Below, in pieces: positions 1 through 13,880 of a stretch of 64,000 nucleotides of DNA. The translations under genes and the position numbers were made by a program. This DNA is from Trochalopteron elliotii (taxonomy: Eukaryota > Chordata > Aves > Passeriformes > Leiothrichidae). The notes under the pieces are model-generated. The model was given only the letters and a program-made list of their open reading frames with translations, was not told the DNA's origin and made no database searches. Positions within the stretch are counted from its first letter, which is position 1; each line of letters begins with the position of its first letter. The stretch covers positions 184,959-248,958 of the forward strand of contig JANPWX010000254.1 of the NCBI GenBank assembly GCA_024734555.1. Reading direction: 5' to 3'.

Positions 1-2049
1 GTACTCTCATAATGTATCATAGGTCATGCAAATTTTCTTTATATAATTATCCATGGACACTGTACAATCATGAAATTTCAGGAATATTTCTCATCATTCT
101 CGTATCAGAAGAACAGCAGATGGTGTTTGCTATTGGGTTACCCCAGAGAACTCTTCTTTTTTTTTTTTTTCCCAAGCTTGACTTTACATCTCCGTGTATA
201 TAAATTCCATGATTCAATTTATATAAGCATGCAAGGCATAAAAGTGATAATAGCATTGATCTGTAAATAACACGTTGCTTTAATAGCCTTAAATGCTGTT
301 ATTCCAATCAAGATTTCTTGTATCAAAAGTGAAGGGTGGAGGTGATGTTCTGAGTTAGAGGGGGCAGTTAAGTGAAAAAATGTTGCCTGTCAGAGAAGTG
401 GGATTACAATTAAAAATGCCACAGAGGAAATTGAAAATATGTTTTGGAGGCCAGATTGCAAGTGCTCCTGGGGGAAGTACGGAGGCAGTGCCTCTGCTCC
501 AGCTGTCCCTCACTTTGGCAACACAGGAGGGACTAACATCAGTTCAGGAACCTGAAAGAGAGGCTTTATTTCCATATTAATTGCCTATTTCTACATCCCA
601 GGGGCCCTTGCAGTGATTATTTTTAGGGCCAAAATTTCATCGCTTATATTGGAGAGGGATAAATGCTTCAAGAGTTGCCAACACTTGTCCCATTCTAAGG
701 TTAATCCTCACTGCCTAAAATTCTTTGAGATGTCAATAACAAAGCAAACACAAACTCTCAGATAACACTGAGTTACATTTCCTAGAGGAACAATCATACG
801 GTTTAATAGTGACTAAGTTAATAATTCTGATATTATGGAAAATGAAAAAAAATTGATTAATATCACAAGTAGTGAAGAAACTAATTTTGAAAAAAAAATT
901 ATTGCCTCAGAAGCTATTCAGAGAAGTACAAATAATCTGAAATTCATATTCAGATTACTCTGCCTGTTAATTATTACCTTTTTCCTGGTGCCTTTTACCT
1001 TTTTCTTATTGGCAGCTTTTCTTTTCTTCTCTCCTCCTTTTTCTTATCTCTATATATGAAAATTTAATAGATGCTTTTGAATAATTCTGAAATGGGTAAA
1101 AAGTCCATATTTTAAAAAAATTAAGCAGAGTAGAACATACAAGGGTTTGTGGGGCTTTTTTTTTGTTTTTTTAAATGGGAAATCAGTGATAATGTGTTAA
1201 ACATGAGTAAGATTAGTGGCTTAGTTTAACTAGTATTTTGCCATTGGTGGTACAGCCTTTCTCCTTTGATTTGTGAAATAGATGTCTTAACGGGACATGT
1301 CACCAGTCTTGAATTTTGAATTATTATAATTACCTGCATATACAAGAAATTAATGAAAAAGATGTATGATGGCATACCTTGTTGTAATTTTCTTTCAAAA
1401 GATGGTAAAAATCTCAAGCATACTTGTTGGCATTTTCTTGTAAAAATTGCCAGTGACTCTATCCTTCTCTTACTTCTCTTATTATCTTAGTCTGCAGAGA
1501 TTTTCAATTACAGTCTATGTGGGAATGAATTTGCAATACGTTATTACCGAAAACACAATGTTTTTAATATTCTTTCAAATATTTGTTAGCATTTTACTAT
1601 ATGTACTCTCCACCTCTCTGCTGCTTCCTACATGCCCCTGGTGGGCTGAGCAGGGTGTACTATATTATGACACTAGCTTTGATCCTGATTTTTGTCCCAT
1701 CTCAAACAAAATACCAAGGTAAGCGTGTGGCTTTTGCCTTACCTTTGTCTCAGGCACAAAAAGTAGCACAGAGCCCCACTCACAAATCAAGTCCCTGATG
1801 AAAAATGATTGGTTTTTTTTCAAAGTATTTTGCCATCTGCAAGTTATTTCTTCTCTGCAATATACTTGGGGGGAAAATCCCCAGCAAATTTTAGGAAAAG
1901 GAAAAAAACTTCTCTGTACCTAATTCTGAGTTCTGTGTAGTCACTCAGTATATTGCAATGGAAATGGATGACACTACCAATTCCTCCAGTATAGTCACGT
2001 GTTTAAAAGGAAAGTGTAAGGCAGATACAAACCTGAAAGGAAAAACAGT
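1..2049. other. AT-rich intergenic DNA, no gene seen
   Basis: No frame longer than about 90 codons is present, none resembles a known protein, and there is no recognisable repeat beyond short T runs (for example near 155-170 and 1153-1170). I see nothing here that can be named. Confidence 0.6.
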
Positions 2050-2050
2050 A

Positions 2051-2079
2051 GTGTGTGTATATATATATATATATATATA
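2051..2079. repeat. Compound TG/TA dinucleotide microsatellite
   Basis: About four GT units run directly into about eleven TA units. A short open frame rich in IYIYIY across it on the minus strand is only the translated microsatellite. It should be length-polymorphic. Confidence 0.85.
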
Positions 2080-3292
2080 AATGTATGTATTTAAGACTGC
2101 AATAAAAGGATTTGAGCTGGGATACACGGGTATTTATCTGTCAAAGTCAAAATGTGGCCATGAAATACTTTCTTCTAGTTAGCCCTTGAAAGGACTTAAT
2201 TGGATTTACTTGAGTCATGTAACACAGTAGCTGTGTTTGTCAGTTTATTCCCTTATTGCCTGTGAACTCAAAAGAATAGTATCACAAAGATTTATCATCA
2301 AAAAATTTCATTTAAATGGAAGGAAAAGCTTCATTAATGCATGTTTTCTTCCCCTTCATGACATGGCAGAATCCTGTGTTGGTTGCTAGGGAATTAACCC
2401 ACTCCAAGTAGTCTTAGAAATGCTCTTCATTTAGGATAATCTCTGATAGTAACTTGGACTATTCTTAAAATCAATTTCAAAGAGAGACATAACTCAATGT
2501 GAATTATGATCCTCTTATTCAAGTACTCACTTAGAAGCTTATTTTGTTGTTCCAGTAAAATTTACAATGGCAGCTGTATTTGAACATTTTAAACATTGCA
2601 GAAGTAGATGCCAGTATATGATATCCTGTTGTAGCAGAGGGGAAGGCAAAAAAACCTCTGCATGCAGAACTTGAATGAGAATTATAAAGTCAAAAATTTA
2701 TAATTTTAAGTGTCTGTCTCGTGACACTTAATATAAATATAAAAAAAAAAATATTGTTTAACCTAATAAACACAAACATTTTGGAATATGTAGTCTCCCT
2801 ACAAGAGAGATCTCTGGTACATAAAATTTTAAAAGGGACCTATTTTGTTTTCAAGGTTAATTTCCTGTAGGAAAAAAAAGGTTTCTTTAATTGGTCTGTA
2901 CCTTTGAAAAAGAAGAAAAATAGATCAGTTTGTCATATTTTTTCTTGGTATTTGTTCATAACAACTGATCCCTATTGCAAGACCTTTCTCTGGGTGAGGT
3001 AGGTGTCTTTTATTTCCAAGGATTCTTGTTTAGAAAACAAATCTAAACCTAAAAGCAAAGTAGAGATTATTGAATAAGGAGACATAGACTGAAAAAGCTA
3101 AAATTTACATAAGCATATTTTTCTATAAGCTTTTATAGAAGTTTGGGGGAAAACATTAAAGGCTGGATATGATAACTTACAATGTTACTCTTATCAACAG
3201 TAGTGCCAGCTAGGGTATGGGAATATATTGCTGAAGAGGGGTTTGAGATGGGAATATGTTGCTGAACTTGTGAGAACATTCCTTACCAATTT
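2080..3292. other. Intergenic DNA with one short near-tandem duplication
   Basis: No gene seen. A motif like 'gggaatatattgctgaa' occurs at about 3219 and again at about 3250 with one mismatch, a period of 31 bases. The rest is AT-rich unique-looking sequence. Confidence 0.5.
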
Positions 3293-3640
3293 AGTGTCAT
3301 GGGCAGGGACAACTTCCACCAGACCAGGTTGCTCAGGGCTCCATCCATCCCGGCCTTGAACACTTCCAGGGATGGGACATCACAGCTTCCCTGGGCAACC
3401 TGTGCCAGGTTTACCCTTACAGTAAAGGATTTCTTTCTAATAGCTGATCTAAACCTGCTGTCTTTCAGTTTTAAGCCACTCCCCCTTATCCTGGTACTAC
3501 TTATCATTGTGAAAAGAACCTCTTTTCTGGGCTCTGTTGGGTGCTGAGTATAAGTGGTATAAGGCTGGTATAAGTGTCCCTGGAGCCTTCTCTTCTCCAG
3601 GCTGAACAGCCCCAATTCTCTCAGCCGGTCTTCATACACT
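3293..3640 (-). mobile_element. CR1 LINE fragment (end of ORF2 and 3' UTR)
   Basis: This is a 5'-truncated copy of the avian non-LTR retrotransposon CR1, reading on the minus strand. The plus strand carries the antisense landmarks 'catgggcagggacaactt', 'accaggttgctcagggctcc' and 'ttctccaggctgaacagccc'. The minus frame over 3283-3690 keeps the C-terminal ORF2 words RLRELGLFSLEKRRL and PSLEVFKAGMDGALSNLV, with frame damage between them. The terminal octamer tail and roughly the last 70 bases of the 3' UTR are missing, so the 3' end is also truncated or too diverged. An imperfect repeat of 'ggtataag' is seen at 3555-3580. It has no coding capacity and is a dead insertion. Confidence 0.9.
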
Positions 3641-4197
3641 ACTGCATGTAGTGCATATTTCACTTGAGCCTGGTTTCCCAAAATCTCCACCTCCTCTTGA
3701 CTTCAACTGAATTGAAAAGATCCAGCATACCTGGAAATCATGGCTGTAAATACTTCTGTAGTGAAAACATAGATGTGGAAAGCTTTTATGTGATAAAAAT
3801 ATCACTTTAACTGCACCATTCAACAATCCTCAGAATTACCCAAATATTTTTTCTCTCAACTCAGAAACCAGAAAAAAGAAAGAATATTTTTCTCTCCTTT
3901 TTGAGTCATCAGTCAGGAATATATCAATCTTGTTGATTTTTGGAAGAGACAAATCTAATCTAAATTCTGTATTATAGCAAACACTGGTCACAACAGTAAA
4001 AATGGGAAGACAGTAGATACCAGTAATATCACGTCTACTGCTCAGCATGCTGAACAAAATGTTAGTGTTTAAATAGGCTGTGGATTTACATTACTTTGAC
4101 AGTAAAAACAAATGTTAAAAGCATTAACCATAAAAAGATATGCCATCACTGTCATTTCTGTTATAGAGCCAATGAAAATAGGCTTCAATAAAAACTC
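3641..4197. other. Intergenic DNA, nothing recognised
   Basis: AT-rich sequence with short chance frames only. I see no gene or repeat here. Confidence 0.5.
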
Positions 4198-4242
4198 ACA
4201 TTAAATTAAAAAATAAATAAACAAACAAAATAAATAAATAAA
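4198..4242. repeat. A-rich AAAT/AAAC low-complexity tract
   Basis: Units of aaat and aaac alternate in an imperfect tetranucleotide tract. It is low-complexity sequence with no associated retroposon body that I can recognise. Confidence 0.75.
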
Positions 4243-7200
4243 GTGACAAATTGAAATAATGGAGCAATTTCTTTGGGGTCTAAAGTAGAAAACAGTGGTT
4301 TTTTTAAACCAATCTTGTTGTTTCTTCTCCAGAATAGCAATTACTTACAATGGAGAAGAAAGCTTTATCTGCAAAACTCTTAAACAGCAAATTTCTGGAA
4401 ATGAAAATAAAGTAATGTAAAGGAATTATTTGATATCCAGCCCAATGCTGTGAGATGGTTTTCTGTATGTGTTGTACATGCCATTCAAATACGTTCTCAA
4501 GCAAACTTATATCACACCCTGATAGTGACAAAAGAAACTTTCTTTTTACATTTTTCATTCTCCTAAGCTGCAATAAATATCTGTATTATAAATGACCTTT
4601 GAAATAAAACATCCAGAGCAGTGCTCCATAGCTCTCATAAACTCTAATTAGCTGTATTTTTTTTTTTCTGGAGGAATATGTAAAACGGAACAGCTAGTAG
4701 AATTGTACTGCTACTCTTTATACTTATTAAACATCTAATGTTTAATTCAATATCTGGGTTTTCAAACTCATAAAAAAGGAAGAGAATGTGTCACTCTCTA
4801 TGTGCAGCTCAGCCCTTTCTGGATTTAAGAGTTACAGCAAAAGTTTGATTGAAACTGATTTTGTTTGGATACATTGTCTGGAACAGTATAGCCTGCAGTA
4901 TTTGTAATTAGGCAAAATAGAAAATCCTGCCATACACCCCAGGGAAGAAGTGAAGCACCTGAGGTGTATGGTCTAGGCTGCTTTTGTGCTTTCTAACAGA
5001 CCAGTTGTTTGTAGCCATAGAGCTACAGACCATGATTGCATCACAGCTCTTGGTGTCTTTGGCAGCAGAGATATTGGGAGCACCAGCAAGGCACACACCT
5101 TGCACACCTGGTGAGCCACTCTGTGTGGGCCAGGAACAGACACACAGATAAAATTAGTACCCAATCCTCTCCAGAGGAGTTTACAAATTTATAGTAATTC
5201 TGAAAGGTATTATTTTTGCTTCTATTTTATCTGTTCTGTTCTGAGCTTTCTGTCAAGGCTTTCATTCCTAAACCTTCATTAACTACAGAAGGGGCAAAAT
5301 AATACAGATGCTGATATGTAAAGAAACATATAAATGTTGTATTTGATGTGGGCTACCAGCATAGAGCAGTAGCACTGGATTTCTGCCAGAACTTGATTTA
5401 CGCTGGTCAGAGTTTAATGGCTTAGGATTTCTCTGGGGTTGACTTTGTATAGGTTTTGCAGAGTTGTTTTAGCATAGTTATTCAAGGACACCTTATACTT
5501 TGCAGCATTTTTCCTAAAAGGATACCTTGTGTAACAGAGAAGAGCAAACAGTAGAATGTTTGTGTGGTGAAAGTACTTTTAATTTTACTTCTGAATTACA
5601 AGATAAAATATATTGAGCATCACCCATCCTTATTCTGGTAAGAGAGTTCTTGGTAAAAGACTTCTCAAGGCAACTTGATGCCACCAGTGGTTGGGGTATT
5701 TATTTAAGTTTCACCTGTATTTCTTTATTTCTAAACTCTTCTTTATGCACACCAGAGCCTGCTTTCAAGTAAATGTGCAAGAAAGTTTGAAGAACAAACA
5801 TGTAAGTGTGGTTTCGATGTGGACTCTAACTTTTCAGAAATTAACTCTACAAATTATTTTTAAAGAGGTTATTTCTTAGCCTTCCAGATGTATTCCAAAT
5901 AGTCATCTTTATGATTTCTGGGATGGGAATAAGTCTGTTTTAATAGGAAAATTAACTCTCCCTTCTTTCACTTTGTTTTTAAAACTGGTCTAATTGATGT
6001 AACAGGAACCTTTTTATCATTATGTAGGAGACTATTTTCCAAAGAAGAAAAACAGCTGAAATTTTATAAAGATTAGTCTATATGTCCTGTAGTGACAACT
6101 CAAAATAAAAGGTGCTGCAAGTAATATATAAAGTAGTGTATTATGGGACTAATTTTTATCTCTCTTCTCTAGTTGCAAGTTTACTTCTCCTGTGAAATCT
6201 TGGCATGTCAAACATTTTTCCAGTCCCACAGTGGTACAGTTTTGGGGACAGAATTTGAACATGACTATTTCATGCCTTAACTGAGGGATTTTGATCGCTA
6301 TAGACTCAATCTCTGCTTTTGAAAAATAACTCCCAAGAGGGATTCAAATTCATGAGAGAGTAATAAATTAGCCAGTAGTCTCTGAGTTTCCTTCCCCTCT
6401 TGTTTTCCCCTTGCTCTTCTTGATTAGAGATCCTATCCTTGTCAAGAGACATCTCCCAGTTCAAAAGTTTTGATGAAATGAGTGCGTTTTCAAAGGGAAA
6501 AAAAATGACATAATTGTCAAAATGTTTCTAGAGTGCAGAGTTTCTAAAAGTTTAACAAACTCTTATTTTTTAAGTCTGAGAGTGACTAGACTGGTAAAAG
6601 CAGTGAAATTATCTAAATCTTTTCAAAGCTAAGAAAATTCATGCAACATTCTCCATATGCAGGAGCATATATTGAAACTCTGAATCTAATAAGAGGGAAG
6701 AGTTTCTACATATTTTTCCATGAAGCCAAGATTTTATCCTCATATAATTTTTTATGGGCAAAGATGCAGCACAATTGTATGTACATAAAACCAAGAATTT
6801 ATTGTTAATACAATCGAAATGTTAAGTTCAATTTTACTAATCCAGATGTAATTGTTACAGAAAGCAAAATAGTGCAGTTAAAATTTTTAAAAGTACATGA
6901 CCCATCTCCTGGGGCAATGTTCACTCTCCCTCTGCTCCTCTGGTTCCCAGAGTCAGGCCTTTTGGGCTGGTGCTTAGAGGGGGAGGTGTGCTGTGGGAGT
7001 CCTCAGAATCTGAAGTCCTTTACTGACAGGAGTATGATGCTGATGTAGATTACTGCCTCTTCCTTGGTCTACAATCCACTTTGGATTAATTTATAACCAG
7101 GCTGTGTTTCCCTGCACTGTGTCTGTGTTAGTTGTAGATACTCTACTCTCCACAAAGTGCTTGTTGCCATAAAAACTGCACTTGTATCACACATGACAAA

Positions 7201-9752
7201 CAAAAGCAGGACAAATTAGCCATGGACACTCAGTCAGTTTGAGAAGCTGGTGTCACAGCAGCAGAAGCAAGTGAAATGAAACTGCAGGCAGGTCAAGAAA
7301 AGTTCACACAGCACTGGAGCAGCAGGCCTTGCTGCTGAGGCCTTGCAAACTGGGTACAGCGCTCATGGCAGTGACAATGCCACTGCAGGATTGCAGCCAT
7401 TTGTGATAAGGAAAGCCTGGGCTGTAACTGCCTGGAGAGGGGACTGCCCTGCCAGTCTGCTGCAGTGTTTTCTGTGGTACTGGTAGATATCGTTGCTCAG
7501 CCAAGGATGAGCTCAGGACACCTAACAGCCCACACAGTGCACAGATCCTAGGGATGCTGTGTTGTGAGAACTAATTTTCAGGAAACTGCAAAGAAGTGGA
7601 GCCGAAGCCAACAATCTTTTCCTCACCTCGAATGTTTTCCTAGCCTAGTCACCTTTTAATTACCAGTGGCCTGGACACAATTTTCAAAAACCACAAGGCA
7701 ACTACAGGCTCCGAAGCTTGCAGGCTCTTTCAGAAGAACTTTTTAATCTTGCAGGGTTGGAGAAGTAGTTAAAAGCAGTTGACAGACTCAAATTTTGATT
7801 AATCAACACTTACATTCTTGATCCTTTTCCAGGTGAAAGACCACTAAGTAGCTGCTCTGTCTTACAATTGAAATAACAGTTGTCATCCCTTGAGGGTGAA
7901 GGATGCCAAAGGCGAAGGCAATTAAATCCTTGTTATGCTCTGCCTGTTGGCAAAGCTGATAATTCACAGGTAGTTTGCTACCTGCAGCTTGAATAACGAG
8001 GTGTACAACATTTACAAGTCAGGGCAGTAAAATGGACATTGCAGTAGAATTCAGCTGCTCTGCCTGAAGATGAGAGGTTTCATTAAAGCAGTGACATATA
8101 TAGTGCTACAACCATGCAAAAGACATATGAATCACTGAAACTATTGTATGGAATTACACATTTGTCTCTAAAAGCATTTACATTTTGCAGGTCAGAGAAA
8201 ATTTAGTTTTGTTTTATTTATTGATCTGTGTGAATTTTTGGGGTTTTTTATCTCCTCATTTCCCTTCTGTGTTTTCTTCAGACCTCAAAATAATAAAAAA
8301 AATTGATGAGCAGTGTATAAAACTATTCAAAATAAATTCCACAGAGATAATATGCACATATATAACATTATTAAGTACTATACACAAAGAACACAATCAA
8401 TATTAAGTTATCATAATAATTGCTACTGTTGCAGCACCTGGCAGGTCCTCTAAGAAAGAACCCCAGTCATTCCTTGACCTCTATACAGTTCCTGATGTCA
8501 ATAGAAATTCTTATCTTTCAGGGAAAATGATGGACCCAATTTTGTTAGGGATATTACTTCTTGATAAAAAACAATGTCTTTTTCTAACAAGCATAGGTGA
8601 AGCTGTGGTGTAAGAGAGAAAGGGATGTCTTGCAGAATTAATATGTCATTTTTTGTCATAACTTGGTATTTTCTGAAATACTTAGACATTACTTTGTAAT
8701 TTCAAATTTCATAGATCATTATTTTATTTTTTTTAACCCAAATATAATCCTAAATAATCTCAGTTCCTAAGCTTCTTTTATTACTTATTTTACACAATTT
8801 ATTTTTCTGAATTTCCTTCAACAGTGCCTGCTCTCCCTCTGTGAAATAAATCAGCATAGCTCAAGCCTTCCTCTAAAAAACAGAACATTGGAAGCCTGAA
8901 GACTCAGCTTTCTACAGCAACAGCTTCTAGACAACTCTCTTGTACAAAGGCTCCTAGAAAGTTAAAACATTTAAAATACAACATTAAAGTTATAAGAGGC
9001 TGGACAGTAGGAAGGACTGAAGAAGCCTTCCTCAGAGTAGCCCAGAGTAGATGACCAGTGTGAGGGAGCCCATAAACTCTGATTTTACCCCCTTCCCATT
9101 TATTCCCTTGGAGAATTTACAGTGCCACTGGTATCTTGCCTTTCACTAGGATGTTTTCAGTCTATTACCAGCTGTAGTTTCCTTTTTTTTTTTAGTTCCT
9201 ATCTTTGAGCAGACCGAAAATGATTCTTGTTTGTATTTATTTAATGAGATACAGGAAAAACATGTCAGGAAAACTATGTCAAAATCTGTTTTGTACAGTG
9301 TATCCTGAGGCCAGCAACAATGCTGGTTGCCCTGGGCTCCAGTGCAAATGAGTTATCTCAGTGCAGACGCGACACTGAGTAGCTTTTGCTAGGAATGTTT
9401 TATCCTGAATCTACATGGTCTGAAGTAAAAATTCAGTACTGGGCATGGAAAAGTATAATATTGGTTTTGCTGACAATATTAAGCTTATAAATTTTTTATA
9501 TCTGTATTCGGATTGTCATAGTGTCTCTTGCCAGACCAAAATCATAATCGAAAATTTACAGCTGACCTATTTTTAATATTGTAAGACTTATGTTAGAATG
9601 GCCTTCAGCACTTTCCTTCCAGATTCAGATTACTATCAGCCAGATAGGCACCCAGCGACATGTAATATGAAGGAAGTGATGATTCATTGTCAGAATCCAA
9701 CAAAATAGGATAACTGTCTTCTTCAACTACCCAGCTAATGTTTTTTTTAGGT
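4243..9752. other. Long intergenic stretch, no gene seen
   Basis: Only short chance frames occur. Two sub-regions are less AT-rich than their surroundings: 7230-7570 and 7850-8110. The second has a mixed-composition texture that could be a conserved non-coding element, but nothing in the single sequence proves it. No LTR ends, CR1 words or RNA gene folds were recognised. Confidence 0.45.
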
Positions 9753-9770
9753 TGCATAATGCATTATGCA
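9753..9770. repeat. 18-bp perfect palindrome TGCATAATGCATTATGCA
   Basis: The sequence equals its own reverse complement over 18 bases. It contains two TGCAT half-sites around a TAATGCATTA core, the kind of motif bound by POU or homeodomain factors. Binding is an inference from motif resemblance only. It lies in a gene-free region; a chance AT-rich palindrome is the alternative. Confidence 0.6.
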
Positions 9771-12700
9771 TTATTAAATTCTTACTAAGTCAGCTGATGG
9801 GAATTTCTGATGAATGTATGACTATCAGCTGCCTGAAATGGTATTTCTCAGACAGAATCTGATGATATTCAGGACAAACTATTGCCCAGCATCTTACTGA
9901 CATTTTGTCAGTTCAGATTTCTACATAGAATATATGCAGGTATTTCTGATTTCCTTACAATTTGTAACAACAACAACAATGACAAAATAAAAGTCCAGAC
10001 ACTTTGTAGAGTCTGGGCTCTTTAAAGAAAAGAGAAAAGGAAAATGATCCCTAGAACAGTCAGATTTAAAGGAGGTCTTTTGGATAAATAAACTTCAACT
10101 CTATTGGATTTCATCATGTTTTTCCTTTATCTGTCCTTTCACCACTTTCTAATGGAAAAAAATCCCCCCCTCAAAGGAAAAAGAAGAAAACTGCTTGGGC
10201 TTTTCCATGGTATTTATGGATAGCCTAAACCAGAAAGATAATTTAGTGGCTTTGAGATCCCTACGCCCTTAACCTTTTCAATGTTGAGAAGAAAGGAGTA
10301 ACGAATGAGCTTTAATTGTAGCCTACAACTCACTGCAGCCATCTCTACCCGAAGAGTTATGGTGGCAGCTATCTAATGCTGTTATGCTTAAGATCCTGTC
10401 AACACTGGCATTGTAAATCCCATTTGACTGCTCTTTGGAACTTGGCCATAAAAAAAAGTGCTTCAAATTGAACCTTGCTGTACATGGCTATAGACTAACA
10501 GCTTTTCCTTTTTCTTCATACATATTTTAAATTAATGGGTTTTCAAGTAAACAGGTACAAAAGAAAGCTATACTTAAGAAAATAAGAGTTGTCATGTCAG
10601 TTCATTTATTTTTTCTTTATTGTTCAGTTGCTAAAAAAATAGATGCGATAAAAGCATTAATCTTATTTCTTTCCAATCCTGTTTCTCACTCATGTGGATT
10701 TATCACTACGATCCTTCAGTCATGTGGTATCTGTCCTTCACTTTCCTACCTCCTGTGTGTTTCTTCTGTATTTTCAGTTTGTTTCATTTTTGCCACACCT
10801 TCTCAAGTCTTTCTAGGGTCTTCCAAATGGCTTCCTGCTTATATTTTAGTTGTACAGCTGTTGTAATGGATAGCCTCTGACAGACCTTTAACTGCAGCAA
10901 CCACCCCCTTTTTCTTACCTGTGTGTTATTTATTCCTGAAGAATTTCTCACTTAATCTGACTTCTACATTCTCACCTTTCTACTTTTCATTATCATTGCT
11001 AAGCCTGCTGATTGAAAGACAAATGAGAAAACTTGGTGTCTTCACATGTTTACTTATCTATTTTTTGTCTTTCTACTTTTGCCTCTAACTTCTTGTGAGA
11101 TGTAGATTAGCAGTGGTTAAATTAAAGGTGTTCCTCTCTGTTTTTTTCTTTCTTGGAGTGTGGGTGTTTTCCCCCCCCCCATCCATGACACACTATTTTA
11201 TGTACAAGTCTAGTTCTGCACGGGAAAGGACCAAAACATCCCAAATTACAAGAATTAGCAGCATCTTTTCCTCGTTTCTCCCATTAAAAGACCTGGGTCT
11301 CAAGGAGGTTTAAACATATTTTTAAGAACTGTTCCTAAAGCCATCATTACAGGCTGAACACACAGCACATAGACTACACATTAAAGAAGAAAATCTGTAA
11401 TTTTTTTTTACCATAAAAAAAAAGTAACAGCAAAATTAAAAATGACAGAGTAAAATCCACTCGTAAGTGAGGTGGAATTCTTGGTTAGGAAATGACACAG
11501 CAAAAAATACCATAACACAGAAAAATTGTTTGACTAAGAATTCTTCCATTTTACACAGGAATTATAAGGACAAGTGTTTCAAAGCTGAGACATTATTAGT
11601 CAAATTAGGACTGATTAGTCATAGTGTGCACTAGCACTGAGGCCTTTCATATCTTGTGCATTCAGCAGAGGGAAAACAAGTAACCACACAAATATGTCCA
11701 GAATGGTAATGATTGACTATTGCCATATTAGCACTGTGATATCAGAAAAGTCTCTGTGACTTATCAGTGAACTTTACTGACTATAATGGAATTGCTTATT
11801 CACATTTTCGCTTCTGGGAAGGGAGTGGAAAAATAGAAAAATAAAAAAAAAAGTTAAATGTAAAACTCTGTAATTTAAAAAATGTAACTGTGTTCAAGAA
11901 AATAGAGGGGAAAATGCTAAATTGAGTTGAGCTCTCTTCATTAACTCCATGCATTTGAACAACTTCATAATATGCAATATGGGTAAGTTAATAAAATATT
12001 CTTAGGTCATTCCAGTATTTTAAAGTGTCATTTATTCTTCAAACCCAATTGTGTAAGAGTATATTCTCACTCCCTGTATTAATTAATATCCGGATTTTTG
12101 TGAGAAGGCATTAAATGGAAATCCAACCCTACCAATGATTTTCATAGTTGTCAGTTGTTATTTTTACCACATTTATTTTATAAAAGACAGAAAAGTGAAG
12201 ATATTTGCTGACTTGCCGTTTACATTGATTGTCCACAATGTATTATCTTTATTGTTTTGCCATATAAATACATTGGATGAATAACTGTTAGAGATTATTA
12301 TTCAATCTGAAAAGATTTTTTGTTCTTTCTTACAATTATACCTGTAAAATGTAGTAATTCTGACTGACAGGACTAGTTACTAAACTGATTTTTCAGGCAG
12401 TACATTTTATTTAAAATATTTCCCTAAGTGAGCTTTATTTCAGTGATCATAATCTTGGCATCTATGGTGTACCTAATGTGTTTCACTAGCCAACAGCTCC
12501 AGTTCTAGGGTCAATTATGAGTAAGAGTACAGTATAATTTCACCACAAATTAATACCATCTGTCAACATGATAAGTATCAAGCTGGCTTTTCAAACAATC
12601 AGCTTTTCTCTTATTAAAGTATCTGCAGAGAATAAGCTTTCTCAATGTGAAAAGGAGGGGACAGTCTTAAAAGCAGATTTATCAGCATCTCATGAATAAA

Positions 12701-13248
12701 AATGGTAGAAGAGGATTCTAGCCCCAGAAGATAACACACTAGTCTAAATAAAATAATGTGCTATGTTTTCCTCTATGGATTTTTTTTCCTTTAAAAAAAT
12801 AACAATTGCTTACAACTTCCACAATGACTTTGTGTTTAATAAAGGTCACCTGTGCACCAGTTGAATTTCCTATAGTCTTTGATGGTCTTTTCTATGGTGC
12901 TTCAATTGCGGCATTTGGTTTCTTTCCATTTTTGTCTAAAAACAGGGGGGAAGCTACCTATTGGTAAACATCTGGGTTATCTATTGTTATGCCTTACCAG
13001 AGCAGTGATTTTTCTCAGCAGTAATGATGTAAAGAGGCATCAGCAGATGTCTTCCTTTCAGCACATGTACTTGGTCCTGCTCTGGCAAATGTTCAATGGA
13101 AGAAGTTAAAAGGAGGATATTTAGGTCTGAACCTGTCACTGTGCACACAATAGTTTTCTTTTCATTGTCTCTATTCTATTGACTCCAATACTCACTACTC
13201 AGATGATAAAAGTAGCAAGTAACATCTTTGTCTCTGTAACTTTAGTCC
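9771..13248. other. Intergenic DNA, no gene seen
   Basis: A CAA trinucleotide run is at about 9967-9979, and a run of ten C bases is at 11171-11180. Otherwise the sequence is AT-rich with short chance frames. I cannot name anything else. Confidence 0.5.
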
Positions 13249-13880
13249 TGTCCTGGTTTAGGGCAAATTTGGGAAGAAACCTGTGGATGGGGTCCCTCTA
13301 GAAAGGAAATTCAAGTGGCCTCTCCCCCAACTGGTTCGGGAAAAGATTTCCTTGGAGAGAAGTGGAAAAACTGTTTATTTAACAAGCAAAGACTTCACAA
13401 GCATACAAAATGAATAATATTAAACAATAAAACCTCTTTCTGTTCTGAAGAGATGACAAATTCAGAAAGTCCCTTTCATGGGGTTTAGCTCAGTTTGCTT
13501 AGTCTCTTATCAGTCCCTCCAGAGCTGGAAAATGCCAGGTGGGCCACAGGCATGAGCTCCAGGTGTTTTTTCTGGGTTTTCAGTCCAGAGCAGGTTTAAA
13601 AATCTCCAAAACTTGGGGGAACTTCTTTGCCTCAGCCAGCTAAAAACTAACTAAAAAGCAACGGAGATCTCTCTCCCACTGTCTGTACTGCAGACAACTC
13701 TTGTCTGTGAGAAGGAAAAGCTCTTATCTCTATGCTTTTAAATACAACTGCCTCAGACATTCCACTGCTTCTCCTCCCCCCCTTTCACTCTTAGATCTAG
13801 CTTTAAAAGTGCAGAACACTTATCTGGGCTAAACAGATGAGTGAGGATACAATTCAGCATCATAAAGTCACTCCAGAACA
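13249..13880 (-). mobile_element. Probable solo LTR of an endogenous retrovirus, minus orientation
   Basis: On the minus strand the block runs from TGTTCTGG to CCAGGACA, an 8-base terminal inverted repeat with one mismatch and the TG...CA ends expected of a retroviral LTR. Its length of 632 bases fits an LTR. The plus-strand 'tttattt' near 13374 is an antisense AATAAA about 120 bases before the LTR 3' end, matching a poly(A) signal. No gag, pol or env sequence flanks it, so it appears to be a solo LTR left by recombination. I could not find a convincing target-site duplication: the flanks read 'tagtcc' on the left and 'aattcc' on the right, matching at four of six positions. Few CpGs remain, so it is probably not young. 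Confidence 0.65.

Noticed and set aside
7230..7570. Less AT-rich stretch considered as an LTR or exon
   Set aside because: No TG...CA ends, poly(A) signal, splice-site pair or conserved frame could be defined.
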